Assembly: GCA_963676095.1 (NCBI GenBank)
Contig: OY781040.1
Span: 6,324,001-6,388,000 of the forward strand
Reading direction: 5' to 3'
Source of the DNA: G963676095 sp963676095
GTDB taxonomy: Bacteria; Bacteroidota; Bacteroidia; Bacteroidales; Prolixibacteraceae
DNA length: 64,000 nt
Shown piece after piece: positions 9,094 through 17,545 of this stretch. Within the stretch, counting starts at the first letter, position 1. Each line of letters begins with the position of its first letter. The notes under the pieces are model-generated. The model was not told where the DNA came from. It searched no databases and saw only the letters and a list, made by a program, of their open reading frames with translations. Position numbers and translations under genes: made by a program.

Positions 9094-9110
9094 TTGTCTG
9101 GTCCAGACAA
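9094..9110. promoter_or_regulatory. Perfect inverted repeat upstream of cusA (candidate operator)
   Basis: TTGTCTGG (9094-9101) and CCAGACAA (9103-9110) form an 8+1+8 perfect inverted repeat, 81 nt before the cusA ATG in a 198-nt intergenic space. A shorter TGTC-A-GACA palindrome lies at 16172-16180 upstream of the DUF302 gene. The position suits an operator for a metal regulator; the binder is unknown. Confidence 0.4.
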
Positions 9111-9191
9111 ATAGCTGGTGCTGATTTTCCTTTTCTGTCATGGTATCCCTGCTGAAGATCGTAAATCAAGAATTCACAATTGCAAACAGAT

Positions 9192-12100
9192 ATGTTAAAT
9201 AAAATTATACGTTTCTTTTTGGAAAATAAGCTGGTAACTTTTCTCTTGATGATCTCGCTGATCACATGGGGAGTTATATCTGCACCTTTTAACTGGGACC
9301 TTGGGTTCCTGCCGCGGGACCCTGTACCGGTAGATGCGATCCCGGATCTGGGGGAGAACCAGCAAATTGTTTACACCGAATGGACGGGGCGTTCTCCCCA
9401 GGATATAGAAGATCAGATTTCCTATCCGCTTACGACGTCCCTGCTTGGTATTCCTGGTGTAAAAACAATACGGAGCAGCTCCATTTTCGGGCTTTCAAGC
9501 ATCTATATCATTTTCGACGATAACGTCGATTTTTACTGGAGCCGTACCCGTATTCTGGAGAAATTGAACTCATTACCAGCCGGAACTTTGCCTTCTGAAG
9601 TTACGCCATCTCTCGGTCCTGATGCCACTGCACTGGGACAAATTTACTGGTATACGCTTGAAGGCAGGGATAAAAAAGGTAATCCTGCTGGCGGATGGGA
9701 CCCGCAGGAGTTAAGGACAATACAGGATTTTTATGTAAGGTATTCGCTGACCTCGGCTAAAGGAGTATCGGAGGTTGCCTCGATAGGTGGTTTTGTTAAG
9801 GAGTACCAGGTTGATATTGATCCAAATGCGATGAAAGCCTATGGCGTGAATGTGGCCCAGGTGATGAACGCCGTCAAGAAAAGTAACCTGGATATAGGAG
9901 CCCGGACCCTGGAGTTTAATAAGGCTGAATACCTGATACGGGCAATTGGGTACATTAAAAGCCTGGACGACCTGGAAGAAAGTGTGGTCGCTGTAAATAA
10001 TGATGTGCCGGTCCGGATAAAAGATGTTGCTCATGTAAGTTTCGGTCCGGCAACCCGAAGAGGCGGCCTCGACAAGGGTGGAGCCGAGGCGGTAGGTGGA
10101 GTTGTTGTTGCAAGATACGGGGCTAACCCGATGGAGGTCATTCAAAATGTAAAACAAAAAATTGCGGAAATTTCTCCGGGTTTGCCCAGTAAAACCTTGA
10201 GTGACGGAACTGTTTCAAAAGTGACCATCGTGCCTTTCTACGACAGGGCCGGTCTGATTAAGGAAACTTTAGGTACTTTGGAATCGGCATTGAACGATGA
10301 AATACTTATCAGTATTATTGTCGTGATCATCTTAGTCCTGAACTTAAGGGCTTCAATTCTTATCTCCAGTCTTCTGCCAATAGGCGTGCTTATTACGTTT
10401 ATCGTCATGCGTAACTTTCATGTCGATGCGAATATTGTTGCTTTGTCGGGAATTGCTATTGCTATTGGAGTGATGGTCGACGTGGGGATCGTGTTTACCG
10501 AGAATATTGTCCGGCATCTCGACCTGCCAGAAAATAGAGGGATTAAAGGCAGGCACCTGATGAACGTAATCTATCAGGCAACAACGGAGGTTGCATCGGC
10601 TATTGTGACTGCCCTGGCCACGACTATTGTCAGCTTTCTGCCTGTATTTGCCATGCAGGCTGCAGAAGGAAAATTATTTAAGCCGCTTGCTTTCACAAAA
10701 ACATTTGCGCTGCTGGCTTCCCTTGTTATCGGGATAATCATTATTCCTGCCCTGGCGCATGTTGTGTTTTCTATCCGTTTCGATAAGAAACGGGTGTCGC
10801 GGTTTTGGAACAGTGCCTTAGTTGCTGCGGGGATAATGTTCATCATTTTTTATCATAGCTGGATTGCCCTGGCCTTGATCGCTTTTGGAATAAACAATTT
10901 TTTTGAACAAAAATGGCCGGATAATAAGCGGAAGTATGTAACCCTGATTAATATATTAATTGCCTTGCTTGTCGTGGTGAGTTTTCTGACCTCCGAATGG
11001 ATGCCGCTTGGCGCAAAAAACAGCTTGCTTGTTAATTTTCTCTTTGTGAATGCTATCCTGGCGATAGTTTTGGGGGCGTTGATGTCGGTTGTTCATTTTT
11101 ACCCGGCAATACTCAGATGGTGCCTTGCCAATAAATGGAAATTTTTGTCTTTGCCCGTGATTACAATTGTGCTGGGGATGCTTATCTGGCTGGGGGCAGA
11201 CAAAATGTTCCGTTTTTTTCCTGACCGGTTAAAAGCGACAGGCGGGTGGGCGAAGTTTTCAGGGGTTTTTCCTGGCATTGGAAAAGAATTTATGCCCTCT
11301 CTGGATGAAGGGTCATTTCTGCTTATGCCAACGACAATGCCCCATTCCGGCGTTGAGGAAAACATAGATGATATCCGTTTGCTGGATATGAAGGTGAATT
11401 CGATACCTGAAGTCGAATCGGTAGTAGGAAAATGGGGAAGGGTGAATTCGGCCCTTGATCCGGCCCCGATATCCATGTTTGAAAATATCGTTAATTATAA
11501 GCCGGAATACATGATCGATGAAGATGGTCACCGGATGCGGTTCAAGGTTGACAGGGCCGGGGCTTTTATCCTGAAGGACGGTAGCCTGTACAACCCGGAA
11601 AAGGATGGTTTCCGTCAAATAAAGCAGGAAGACCTGGTCCCGGATAAGCATGGCGAATATTTCAGGCAGTGGAGGGATAAGATCCACTCTCCGGATGATA
11701 TCTGGCAGGAGATCGTGAAACAATCAAATGAGCCGGGCCTGACATCCGCTCCGAAACTTCAGCCGATCCAGACGAGATTGATCATGCTGCAAACCGGGAT
11801 GCGGGCCCCCATGGGAATAAAGGTTTACGGTCCGGATCTGGAAACAATAGAGAAAACCGGGTTTGAACTGGAGAAACTATTGAAGAACGTTCCCGGGATT
11901 GAACCATCTTCAGTCTTTGCCGACCGGGTAGTAGGCAAACCTTATCTGGAAATAAAAATTGACAGGAAAGCGATTGCCCGCTACGGACTTACTGTCGATG
12001 ACATGCAGATGTATATAGGCACTGCCATTGGCGGGATGAAACTTACCAATACAGTTGAGGGACGGGAACGGTTCCCTGTACGTGTGCGTTATGCCAGGGA

Positions 12101-12992
12101 ATTCAGGGATTCGCCGGAGGCTTTAGGAAATGTTCTGATTCCTACTCCTACGGGAGCACAGGTCCCATTGTGTGAACTTGCGGAAATTACTTATGCGCGG
12201 GGGCCTCAACTGGTCAAAAGCGAAGATACCTTTCTTGTCGGATATGTCATCTTTGACAAGAAGCCGCAATATGCGGAAGGTGATGTTGTTGAGAATGCCC
12301 AAAATTATCTGGATTCAAAGATAAAGACAGGAGAGTTCATGTTGCCTGCGGGAGTGAGTTATAAGTTTACCGGAAACTATGAAAACCAGGTCCGGGCAAC
12401 TAAGCGTCTGATGGTCGTTGTCCCGCTTTCCCTGATGCTCGTTTTTTTGATCCTTTATTTTCAGTTTAACTCGGTTCCAACTTCAGGAATGGTCTTTAGC
12501 GGGATTTTTGTCGCTTTTTCAGGAGGATTTCTGATGTTGTGGCTTTATAGTCAGGGATGGTTCATGAATTTTTCTGTCGCCGGAATAAATATGCGTGACC
12601 TTTTTCAGATGCACACGATTAATCTGAGTGTGGCGGTATGGGTAGGATTTATAGCTCTTTTCGGGATCGCTACAGACGACGGGGTGATCATGGGTACCTA
12701 CCTGATGCAGGTATTTGCAAAAGAAAAACCGGCAACGGTCGAAGCCGTCAGGGAATCTGTGCTCCACGCAGGAATAAAAAGGGTGCGGCCCGCCATGATG
12801 ACGGCCTCCTGTGCGATCATTGCCCTGATCCCGGTATTGACCTCTACAGGAAAAGGAGCTGATATCATGGTTCCTATGGCAATCCCCTCGTTTGGGGGAA
12901 TGGCACTTCAGGTGATGACCATGTTTGTGGTTCCTGTCCTTTACTCCATGTGGCAGGAAGGTAAGGTTAAGCGTTTAAATCGAGTTAAATGA
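9192..12992 (+). CDS. cusA: CusA/CzcA-type heavy-metal RND efflux pump
   Basis: Inner-membrane proton-driven pump that exports metal ions through a tripartite complex with the next two gene products. I chose the ATG at 9192 (MLNKIIRFFLENK); an in-frame TTG at 9180 would add four residues. The 1266 residues exceed the usual 1040 of proteobacterial CusA. Extra hydrophobic segments after the first transmembrane bundle (around residues 535-670) account for much of this, as in other Bacteroidota homologs. Family motifs seen include GRSPQDIEDQISYPL, proton-relay-like GVMVDVGIVFTENI and TDDGVIMGTYL. The segment MLQTGMRAPMGIKV and Met residues near GGMKLTNTVEG fit a Cu(I)/Ag(I)-type pump, but specificity is inferred. 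Its stop overlaps the cusC start (ATGA). Confidence 0.95.
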   Translation: MLNKIIRFFLENKLVTFLLMISLITWGVISAPFNWDLGFLPRDPVPVDAIPDLGENQQIVYTEWTGRSPQDIEDQISYPLTTSLLGIPGVKTIRSSSIFGLSSIYIIFDDNVDFYWSRTRILEKLNSLPAGTLPSEVTPSLGPDATALGQIYWYTLEGRDKKGNPAGGWDPQELRTIQDFYVRYSLTSAKGVSEVASIGGFVKEYQVDIDPNAMKAYGVNVAQVMNAVKKSNLDIGARTLEFNKAEYLIRAIGYIKSLDDLEESVVAVNNDVPVRIKDVAHVSFGPATRRGGLDKGGAEAVGGVVVARYGANPMEVIQNVKQKIAEISPGLPSKTLSDGTVSKVTIVPFYDRAGLIKETLGTLESALNDEILISIIVVIILVLNLRASILISSLLPIGVLITFIVMRNFHVDANIVALSGIAIAIGVMVDVGIVFTENIVRHLDLPENRGIKGRHLMNVIYQATTEVASAIVTALATTIVSFLPVFAMQAAEGKLFKPLAFTKTFALLASLVIGIIIIPALAHVVFSIRFDKKRVSRFWNSALVAAGIMFIIFYHSWIALALIAFGINNFFEQKWPDNKRKYVTLINILIALLVVVSFLTSEWMPLGAKNSLLVNFLFVNAILAIVLGALMSVVHFYPAILRWCLANKWKFLSLPVITIVLGMLIWLGADKMFRFFPDRLKATGGWAKFSGVFPGIGKEFMPSLDEGSFLLMPTTMPHSGVEENIDDIRLLDMKVNSIPEVESVVGKWGRVNSALDPAPISMFENIVNYKPEYMIDEDGHRMRFKVDRAGAFILKDGSLYNPEKDGFRQIKQEDLVPDKHGEYFRQWRDKIHSPDDIWQEIVKQSNEPGLTSAPKLQPIQTRLIMLQTGMRAPMGIKVYGPDLETIEKTGFELEKLLKNVPGIEPSSVFADRVVGKPYLEIKIDRKAIARYGLTVDDMQMYIGTAIGGMKLTNTVEGRERFPVRVRYAREFRDSPEALGNVLIPTPTGAQVPLCELAEITYARGPQLVKSEDTFLVGYVIFDKKPQYAEGDVVENAQNYLDSKIKTGEFMLPAGVSYKFTGNYENQVRATKRLMVVVPLSLMLVFLILYFQFNSVPTSGMVFSGIFVAFSGGFLMLWLYSQGWFMNFSVAGINMRDLFQMHTINLSVAVWVGFIALFGIATDDGVIMGTYLMQVFAKEKPATVEAVRESVLHAGIKRVRPAMMTASCAIIALIPVLTSTGKGADIMVPMAIPSFGGMALQVMTMFVVPVLYSMWQEGKVKRLNRVK

Positions 12993-14266
12993 ATATCATG
13001 AAAAGCATGAAACAACAGATAAAAATACGGGCCCTTCTACTCATTCTGACACTGGTGTCCTTTAATGTTGGTGCTTTTGCACAGGACAAACTGGACAATT
13101 ATTTGGTGGAAGCCGCTGAAAACAATCCTGGCTTAAAGGGAACGTTCAATGAGTATATGGCTACGCTGCAGAAAGTTCCGCAGGTAGGTGCGCTGCCCGA
13201 TCCCCAAATTTCTTTTGGGTACTTTATACAACCAGTCGAGACTAAAGCCGGTCCGCAGAAAGCAAGGATTTCTGCATCTCAGATGTTTCCCTGGTTTGGA
13301 ACGCTTGGGGCACGAAAAGATGCTGCAACAGAGATGGCCAGGTCGAAATATGAACAGTTCCGTGAATCCAGGTCCCGTTTATTTTACGATGTGAAATCGA
13401 CCTATTACAACCTGTACTTTATACAGAAAGCAATCGGTATTACAACAGAAAATATAAGTATCCTCAATACTTTCAGGAAATTATCCCTGACTAAGCTTGA
13501 ATCGGGAAAGGCTTCATCAGCTGATGTTCTGAGGGTAGAGATGAAAATTGCTGACCTGGAAGATGAGCTGGCTTTGCTCCGGGATAATTTCCTTGCTACC
13601 CAGGCCGGGTTCAATAACCTGTTGAATGTGGAAGCCCGCCGGGCAGTGAGCCTGCCTGATTCGTTGTCAGACGTGGAGCCTGAAATGAGCAGGGAAGCTG
13701 TTCTGGATAGTATCAGGGAAAGGAACCCGGAAGTTCTTCAGCTGGACTTTGCTGAAGCATCCTATCAGAAACAGGTAATTGCTGCCAGAAATTCCGGAAA
13801 ACCAAGTTTCATAGTCGGGTTTGATTACCTGGTGGTAGGCAAAGACCGGAATTCTATGGCAAGTGTTTCCAATCCGGGGCAAGATGCTTTTATTTTTCCT
13901 ACTGTGGGAATCAGTATTCCCCTTTACCGGAAAAAGTATACAGCCATGGTCAAAGAGGCAGCGCTAATGCAGGAATCTTTACAAAATAAAAAATTGGATA
14001 AGATCAATGTACTGGAGACGACATACGAAAAAGCAAATAAGGATTACAGGGATGCCGACAGAAGGATTGGCCTTTACCTGGCACAGTCTGATAGAGCGGA
14101 AAGGGCCCTGGAGATCCTGCAAGCGCAGTATGAAACAGACGGAAAGGATTTTGAAGATGTATTGAATGTGGAACAACAGCTCCTGAAATATAAGCTTGAA
14201 TTGGAGAAAGCCAGATCGGATAAAGGTGCTGCTATTGCGTTTATTCATTATCTGGCAGGGAAATGA
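12989..14266 (+). CDS. cusC: TolC/CusC-type outer-membrane efflux protein
   Basis: 425 residues with a signal peptide (MKQQIKIRALLLILTLVSFNVGAFAQ within the first 31 residues). The rest is long alpha-helical coiled-coil with paired TolC-type repeats, each with an outer-strand segment (for example LPDPQISFGYF and GKPSFIVGFDYLVVG). It is expected to form the trimeric outer-membrane channel of the pump. Translation probably couples to cusA through the 4-nt ATGA overlap; ATGs at 12998 and 13007 are alternative starts. No lipobox is seen, unlike E. coli CusC. The symbol is given by context. Confidence 0.9.
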   Translation: MNIMKSMKQQIKIRALLLILTLVSFNVGAFAQDKLDNYLVEAAENNPGLKGTFNEYMATLQKVPQVGALPDPQISFGYFIQPVETKAGPQKARISASQMFPWFGTLGARKDAATEMARSKYEQFRESRSRLFYDVKSTYYNLYFIQKAIGITTENISILNTFRKLSLTKLESGKASSADVLRVEMKIADLEDELALLRDNFLATQAGFNNLLNVEARRAVSLPDSLSDVEPEMSREAVLDSIRERNPEVLQLDFAEASYQKQVIAARNSGKPSFIVGFDYLVVGKDRNSMASVSNPGQDAFIFPTVGISIPLYRKKYTAMVKEAALMQESLQNKKLDKINVLETTYEKANKDYRDADRRIGLYLAQSDRAERALEILQAQYETDGKDFEDVLNVEQQLLKYKLELEKARSDKGAAIAFIHYLAGK

Positions 14267-14288
14267 CAGTAAATAATTATTTGAGTAT

Positions 14289-16106
14289 ATGAAAACAAAG
14301 ATAGTTTTTAGTAAACGTGATTATAAGGTGATCGGGATTACCCTGATTGCCGGGCTTCTTCTTGGCTGGATGTTTTTTCACCATGGGAAAAATGAAGAAG
14401 CACCGGTTCAACCGGAAAAAAGCGAACAGGTTTCTGAAAAAAAAACGGTCTGGACTTGTTCAATGCATCCCCAGATCAGGATGGACCACCCTGGAAAGTG
14501 CCCGATATGCGGAATGGACCTGATACCTTTGAAAGATGAAAGCGATTTGCAGCAACCGGTTTCCAACGACGAGATTCAGATGTCTGATGATGCAATGAAG
14601 ATCGCAGGTGTACAGACGATTATAGTACGAAAAGATTCTCCGGAGAAACAGGTTTATTTGCTTGGGAAGGTAGAGCCGGATGAAAGGAATATTGCAGAAC
14701 TGACAGCCCGTTTTGGAGGGAGGATCGAAAAGCTCGACATTAATTTTACTGGACAGAGCGTGAAAAAAGGGCAACGGCTGGCAACCATCTATTCCCCTTC
14801 ACTGGTAATTGCCCAGCGGGAGTTGCTGGAGGCCCTGAAATACAAAAAGGATAACCCGGACCTTTATAATGCCGCACGGAAAAAGTTAAAATTGTGGGAC
14901 CTGGCAGAGGAGCAAATTAACCGGATTGAGCAAAACGGCGAAGTACAAACTTCTTTTGAAGTACTTTCCCCTGTATCGGGTACGGTTACCCGGAGAAATG
15001 TAGCATTGGGCGATTATGTCAAGGAAGGAAGTTCTCTGTTCCAGGTTGTCGACCTGTCAAAGGTATGGATCATGTTTGATGCTTACGAAAGCGATCTTCC
15101 CTGGCTTAAAACGGGGGACCCGGTTAGTTTTTCAGTTCAGTCTGTTCCCGGGAAACAGTTTCAGGGACGCATCAGCTTCATTGATCCTGTCATTGATCCT
15201 GCGAGCAGAATTGCCAAGGTGAGGATAGAAGCGCAAAACCCTGGACTCCTGCTGAAACCGGAAATGTTTGTCAATGGCGTAGTTACCTCCTATATTTCAG
15301 GAAATAAGAAAGATCTGATGGTACTAAAATCGGCGGTACTCTGGACAGGAAAAAGGGCTGTTGTGTATGTAAAGGTACCGGACCGGCAGCAACCGACCTT
15401 CCGTTACCGGGAAGTTGTCCTTGGGCCTTCTGCCGGTGACTTTTACATAATCGACAGCGGATTGAACGAAGGTGAGGAAATTGCTGTTAACGGCGTATTT
15501 AAAATCGATGCTGCTGCCCAGCTGGCAGGTAAAACCAGCATGATGAACCCTGCTGAAAACGATCATGTGCATCCCGTGAAAATGGAAGGGATGGATATGG
15601 ACAGTACCGTTTCAAAAGCTAAAGATGGTACAATTGCAAAGGATGAACAGACAAATCACGGCGAGTTTAAAGTTCAGCTTACGGGGGTTCTCAGGGCCTA
15701 TTTTCGACTGAAGGATGCTCTTGTTGCCTCTGATGCAAAGCAGGCAGGAAGCAAGGCCATGGAAACAGGTAAGGCATTGGATGGAGTAAATATGAAATTG
15801 CTGACGGATAAAACTGGGATGGAAGTCTGGATGAAACAGCTTCCGGTTCTGAGAAAAGCAGTAAAGGAAATTGCAGGACAAACTGACCTGGAAAAACAAA
15901 GAAATGAATTTTCCGGATTCAGCCAGGCCCTTTATCAATGTGTCAAAACTTTTGGCCTGGATCATGTAACGGCTTATTATCAGTATTGCCCGATGGCTGA
16001 AGAAAATAAAGGAGCTTACTGGATTAGTGATACGAAAGAGATCAGGAATCCTTACCTGGGAAAAGATATGGAAAATTGTGGAGAGACCAGGGAAACACTG
16101 GAATAA
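14289..16106 (+). CDS. cusB: CusB-type periplasmic adaptor with metal-binding and DUF3347 domains
   Basis: 605 residues. A single N-terminal transmembrane anchor (residues 12-28) is followed by a heavy-metal-binding zinc-ribbon-like motif (WTCSMHPQI ... CPICGMDL, residues about 56-83). The membrane-fusion core (barrel-sandwich, lipoyl-like and beta-barrel parts) covers residues about 105-415. The C-terminal 160 residues are a DUF3347 domain ending in QYCPMAEENKGAYW, also seen in copper-resistance proteins. The adaptor joins CusA to CusC and delivers metal; two separate Met/Cys-containing sites fit a metallochaperone role. It starts 22 nt after the cusC stop. Confidence 0.92.
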   Translation: MKTKIVFSKRDYKVIGITLIAGLLLGWMFFHHGKNEEAPVQPEKSEQVSEKKTVWTCSMHPQIRMDHPGKCPICGMDLIPLKDESDLQQPVSNDEIQMSDDAMKIAGVQTIIVRKDSPEKQVYLLGKVEPDERNIAELTARFGGRIEKLDINFTGQSVKKGQRLATIYSPSLVIAQRELLEALKYKKDNPDLYNAARKKLKLWDLAEEQINRIEQNGEVQTSFEVLSPVSGTVTRRNVALGDYVKEGSSLFQVVDLSKVWIMFDAYESDLPWLKTGDPVSFSVQSVPGKQFQGRISFIDPVIDPASRIAKVRIEAQNPGLLLKPEMFVNGVVTSYISGNKKDLMVLKSAVLWTGKRAVVYVKVPDRQQPTFRYREVVLGPSAGDFYIIDSGLNEGEEIAVNGVFKIDAAAQLAGKTSMMNPAENDHVHPVKMEGMDMDSTVSKAKDGTIAKDEQTNHGEFKVQLTGVLRAYFRLKDALVASDAKQAGSKAMETGKALDGVNMKLLTDKTGMEVWMKQLPVLRKAVKEIAGQTDLEKQRNEFSGFSQALYQCVKTFGLDHVTAYYQYCPMAEENKGAYWISDTKEIRNPYLGKDMENCGETRETLE

Positions 16107-16283
16107 AGGGGGGTAATACACCGGAGAGGGGCTTTTGTCCCTTCCGGTTTCACCAGTTTCTCCTAAAATTTTGTCAGACATTCGGGTCTTCCAAGTGAAA
16201 ATAACGACGAAAAGTTCATGTACCTTTAGATCTGCGGATAGCGTATCCATATTCAGATTATCAATTATTAAAAACTTAGTATT

Positions 16284-16670
16284 ATGAAGTATTATATCAG
16301 TAAAACGGTCAGTACAGATTTTGACAAGACGGTAAGCTTAGTGAAAGAAGCACTGAAAAGATCAGGTTTTGGGGTATTGTCTGAAATCGATATTCATGAA
16401 AAGTTAAAAGAAAAATTGGATGTTGATTTTCGAAGGTATAAGATTTTGGGTGCCTGTAACCCGCAATATGCTTACAAGGCGTTACTGAAGGAAGATAAAA
16501 TCGGGACGATGCTCCCGTGTAATGTAATTGTCCAGGAATTAGGAGAAAATAAGACAGAAGTGGCGGCCATTGATCCAGTTGCTTCCATGATGGCCGTTGA
16601 AACCCCGGGGTTGGAAACAGTCGCCGGGGAAGTAAAGGCTATGCTTACGGAAGTGGTTAATTCTCTGTGA
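16284..16670 (+). CDS. DUF302 domain protein
   Basis: 128-residue protein matching the DUF302 family: FGVLSEIDIHEKLKEKL, then GACNPQYAYKAL, LPCNVIVQE and a C-terminal DPVASM. No signal peptide is visible, so it is probably cytoplasmic. DUF302 proteins often sit next to metal or redox genes; the cysteines in GACNP and LPCN are conserved in the family. It begins 177 nt after cusB, so it may have its own promoter or share the efflux transcript. Function is unknown. Confidence 0.85.
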   Translation: MKYYISKTVSTDFDKTVSLVKEALKRSGFGVLSEIDIHEKLKEKLDVDFRRYKILGACNPQYAYKALLKEDKIGTMLPCNVIVQELGENKTEVAAIDPVASMMAVETPGLETVAGEVKAMLTEVVNSL

Positions 16671-16719
16671 AAGGAAGAAAAATAAAAATAAATCAAAAAA
16701 GGAAGAAGAACGAATCTTA

Positions 16720-16763
16720 AGAGTCAGCCCTCTTATCAGGGGATCGTTATACGGACTGACTCT
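16720..16763. promoter_or_regulatory. Branched hairpin between DUF302 and HMA genes
   Basis: AGAGTCAG (16720-16727) pairs exactly with CTGACTCT (16756-16763). Inside, CCCT and AGGG form a second short stem. No T-run follows. It lies 44 nt before the HMA gene, so a regulatory leader or a processing site is as likely as a terminator. Confidence 0.4.
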
Positions 16764-16807
16764 GACATAATGTTCGTAATTATAGTAATTTAACTAATTT
16801 TTTTCGG

Positions 16808-17095
16808 ATGAAAGGAAAATTATCAATGCTGGTAATCCTGGTAGTTCTGGGAGCCGGAAGCGTATTTGCAAAAAGCAAAAGTGAGAAATTTGAAGTAAAA
16901 GGGAATTGCGAATCGTGTGAGAGCCGTATCGAGAAGGCAGCACTTTCTGTTGAAGGGGTTTCCAAAGCCGACTGGAACAAGGATACAAAAATGATGGAGC
17001 TTGCTTTTGAGGACAGTAAAACCGATTTGAAAAAGGTTGAAACGGCAATCGCCCGTGCCGGTTATGATACACCGATGCAAAAAGCGTCGGATTAG
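16808..17095 (+). CDS. Exported HMA-domain metallochaperone, truncated by in-frame TAG
   Basis: 95 residues. The signal peptide (hydrophobic run MLVILVVLGAGSVFA) leads into one MerP/CopZ-like HMA domain with metal motif GNCESCE and the usual VEGVSKADWNKDTKMMELAF strand-loop-strand. It is likely a periplasmic metal carrier for the adjacent efflux pump. Reading stops at TAG 17093-17095. The same frame then continues for 28 sense codons with a Cys-Cys tail (GKLPGCCKYDR) that closely resembles the normal C-terminus of Bacteroidota homologs. The natural protein was therefore probably about 124 residues. A Lys codon AAG changed to TAG is the simplest explanation. Confidence 0.82.
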   Translation: MKGKLSMLVILVVLGAGSVFAKSKSEKFEVKGNCESCESRIEKAALSVEGVSKADWNKDTKMMELAFEDSKTDLKKVETAIARAGYDTPMQKASD

Positions 17096-17182
17096 GCTTA
17101 CGGCAAGCTGCCCGGATGTTGTAAATATGACCGTGGCGATAATGAAATGATGAAGGACCAGGGTTCCTGCGAAAAGAAATAA
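17096..17182 (+). pseudogene. Cut-off C-terminal tail of the HMA protein
   Basis: 28 in-frame sense codons follow the amber stop and end at TAA 17180-17182. They encode a tail starting AYGKLPGCCKYDR and ending DQGSCEKK. The CC pair after LPG and the extra Cys are the kind of C-terminal extension seen in full-length homologs. Translation would need amber readthrough; otherwise this is a fossil of the ORF. Confidence 0.65.
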
Positions 17183-17195
17183 GCAGGTCTGTTAT

Positions 17196-17229
17196 GAAGA
17201 GGTGGTTAATTGCTGCCTCTTCCTTTCTT
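17196..17229 (+). terminator. Weak hairpin after the HMA gene
   Basis: GAAGAGG (17196-17202) pairs with CCTCTTC (17216-17222), followed by the pyrimidine-rich CTTTCTT. It is a plausible but weak terminator for the efflux locus. Confidence 0.35.
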
Positions 17230-17336
17230 ATGGCTTAAGTATTTAACGTTGTGAGAGTATCGCTGTTTTAGTGATTACTCCAAAACTGAATAGTTTTTTA
17301 GTAATGGACGTGCTCTCTAGATCAGGGTATTGCCTG

Positions 17337-17378
17337 AGTATACCTTAAGTATAGGTGAAGTATAGGTAGAGTATAGGT
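17337..17378. repeat. Four AGTATA units with exact 11-bp spacing
   Basis: AGTATA begins at 17337, 17348, 17359 and 17370; the last three units read AGTATAGGT. They sit in the 363-nt noncoding space between the HMA gene tail and the convergent Omp85-like gene. The near-helical phasing suggests protein binding or bent DNA. Nothing else recognisable lies in 17230-17545. Confidence 0.55.
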
Positions 17379-17545
17379 AAGATAGTGCGTATAAAACATA
17401 ATACTAGCCATCATCCGTTAAACTATCAAATTTTTTTGGAACTCTTCCTAACTATTTAAACAATAGTAACTACAGTAACCATTTCTTCTTTCTTAAATGG
17501 AATTTTTATCCCTGTGGAATCCAGGACTTTTAGAACCAGATCCCT

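Noticed and set aside
9180..9191. TTG start for cusA
   Set aside because: Adds only four residues; ATG at 9192 begins the conserved MLNKIIRFFLENK.
17093..17095. Pyrrolysine or general amber recoding
   Set aside because: No Pyl genes visible, and a single-gene nonsense mutation is simpler; other genes in the window end in ordinary stops.
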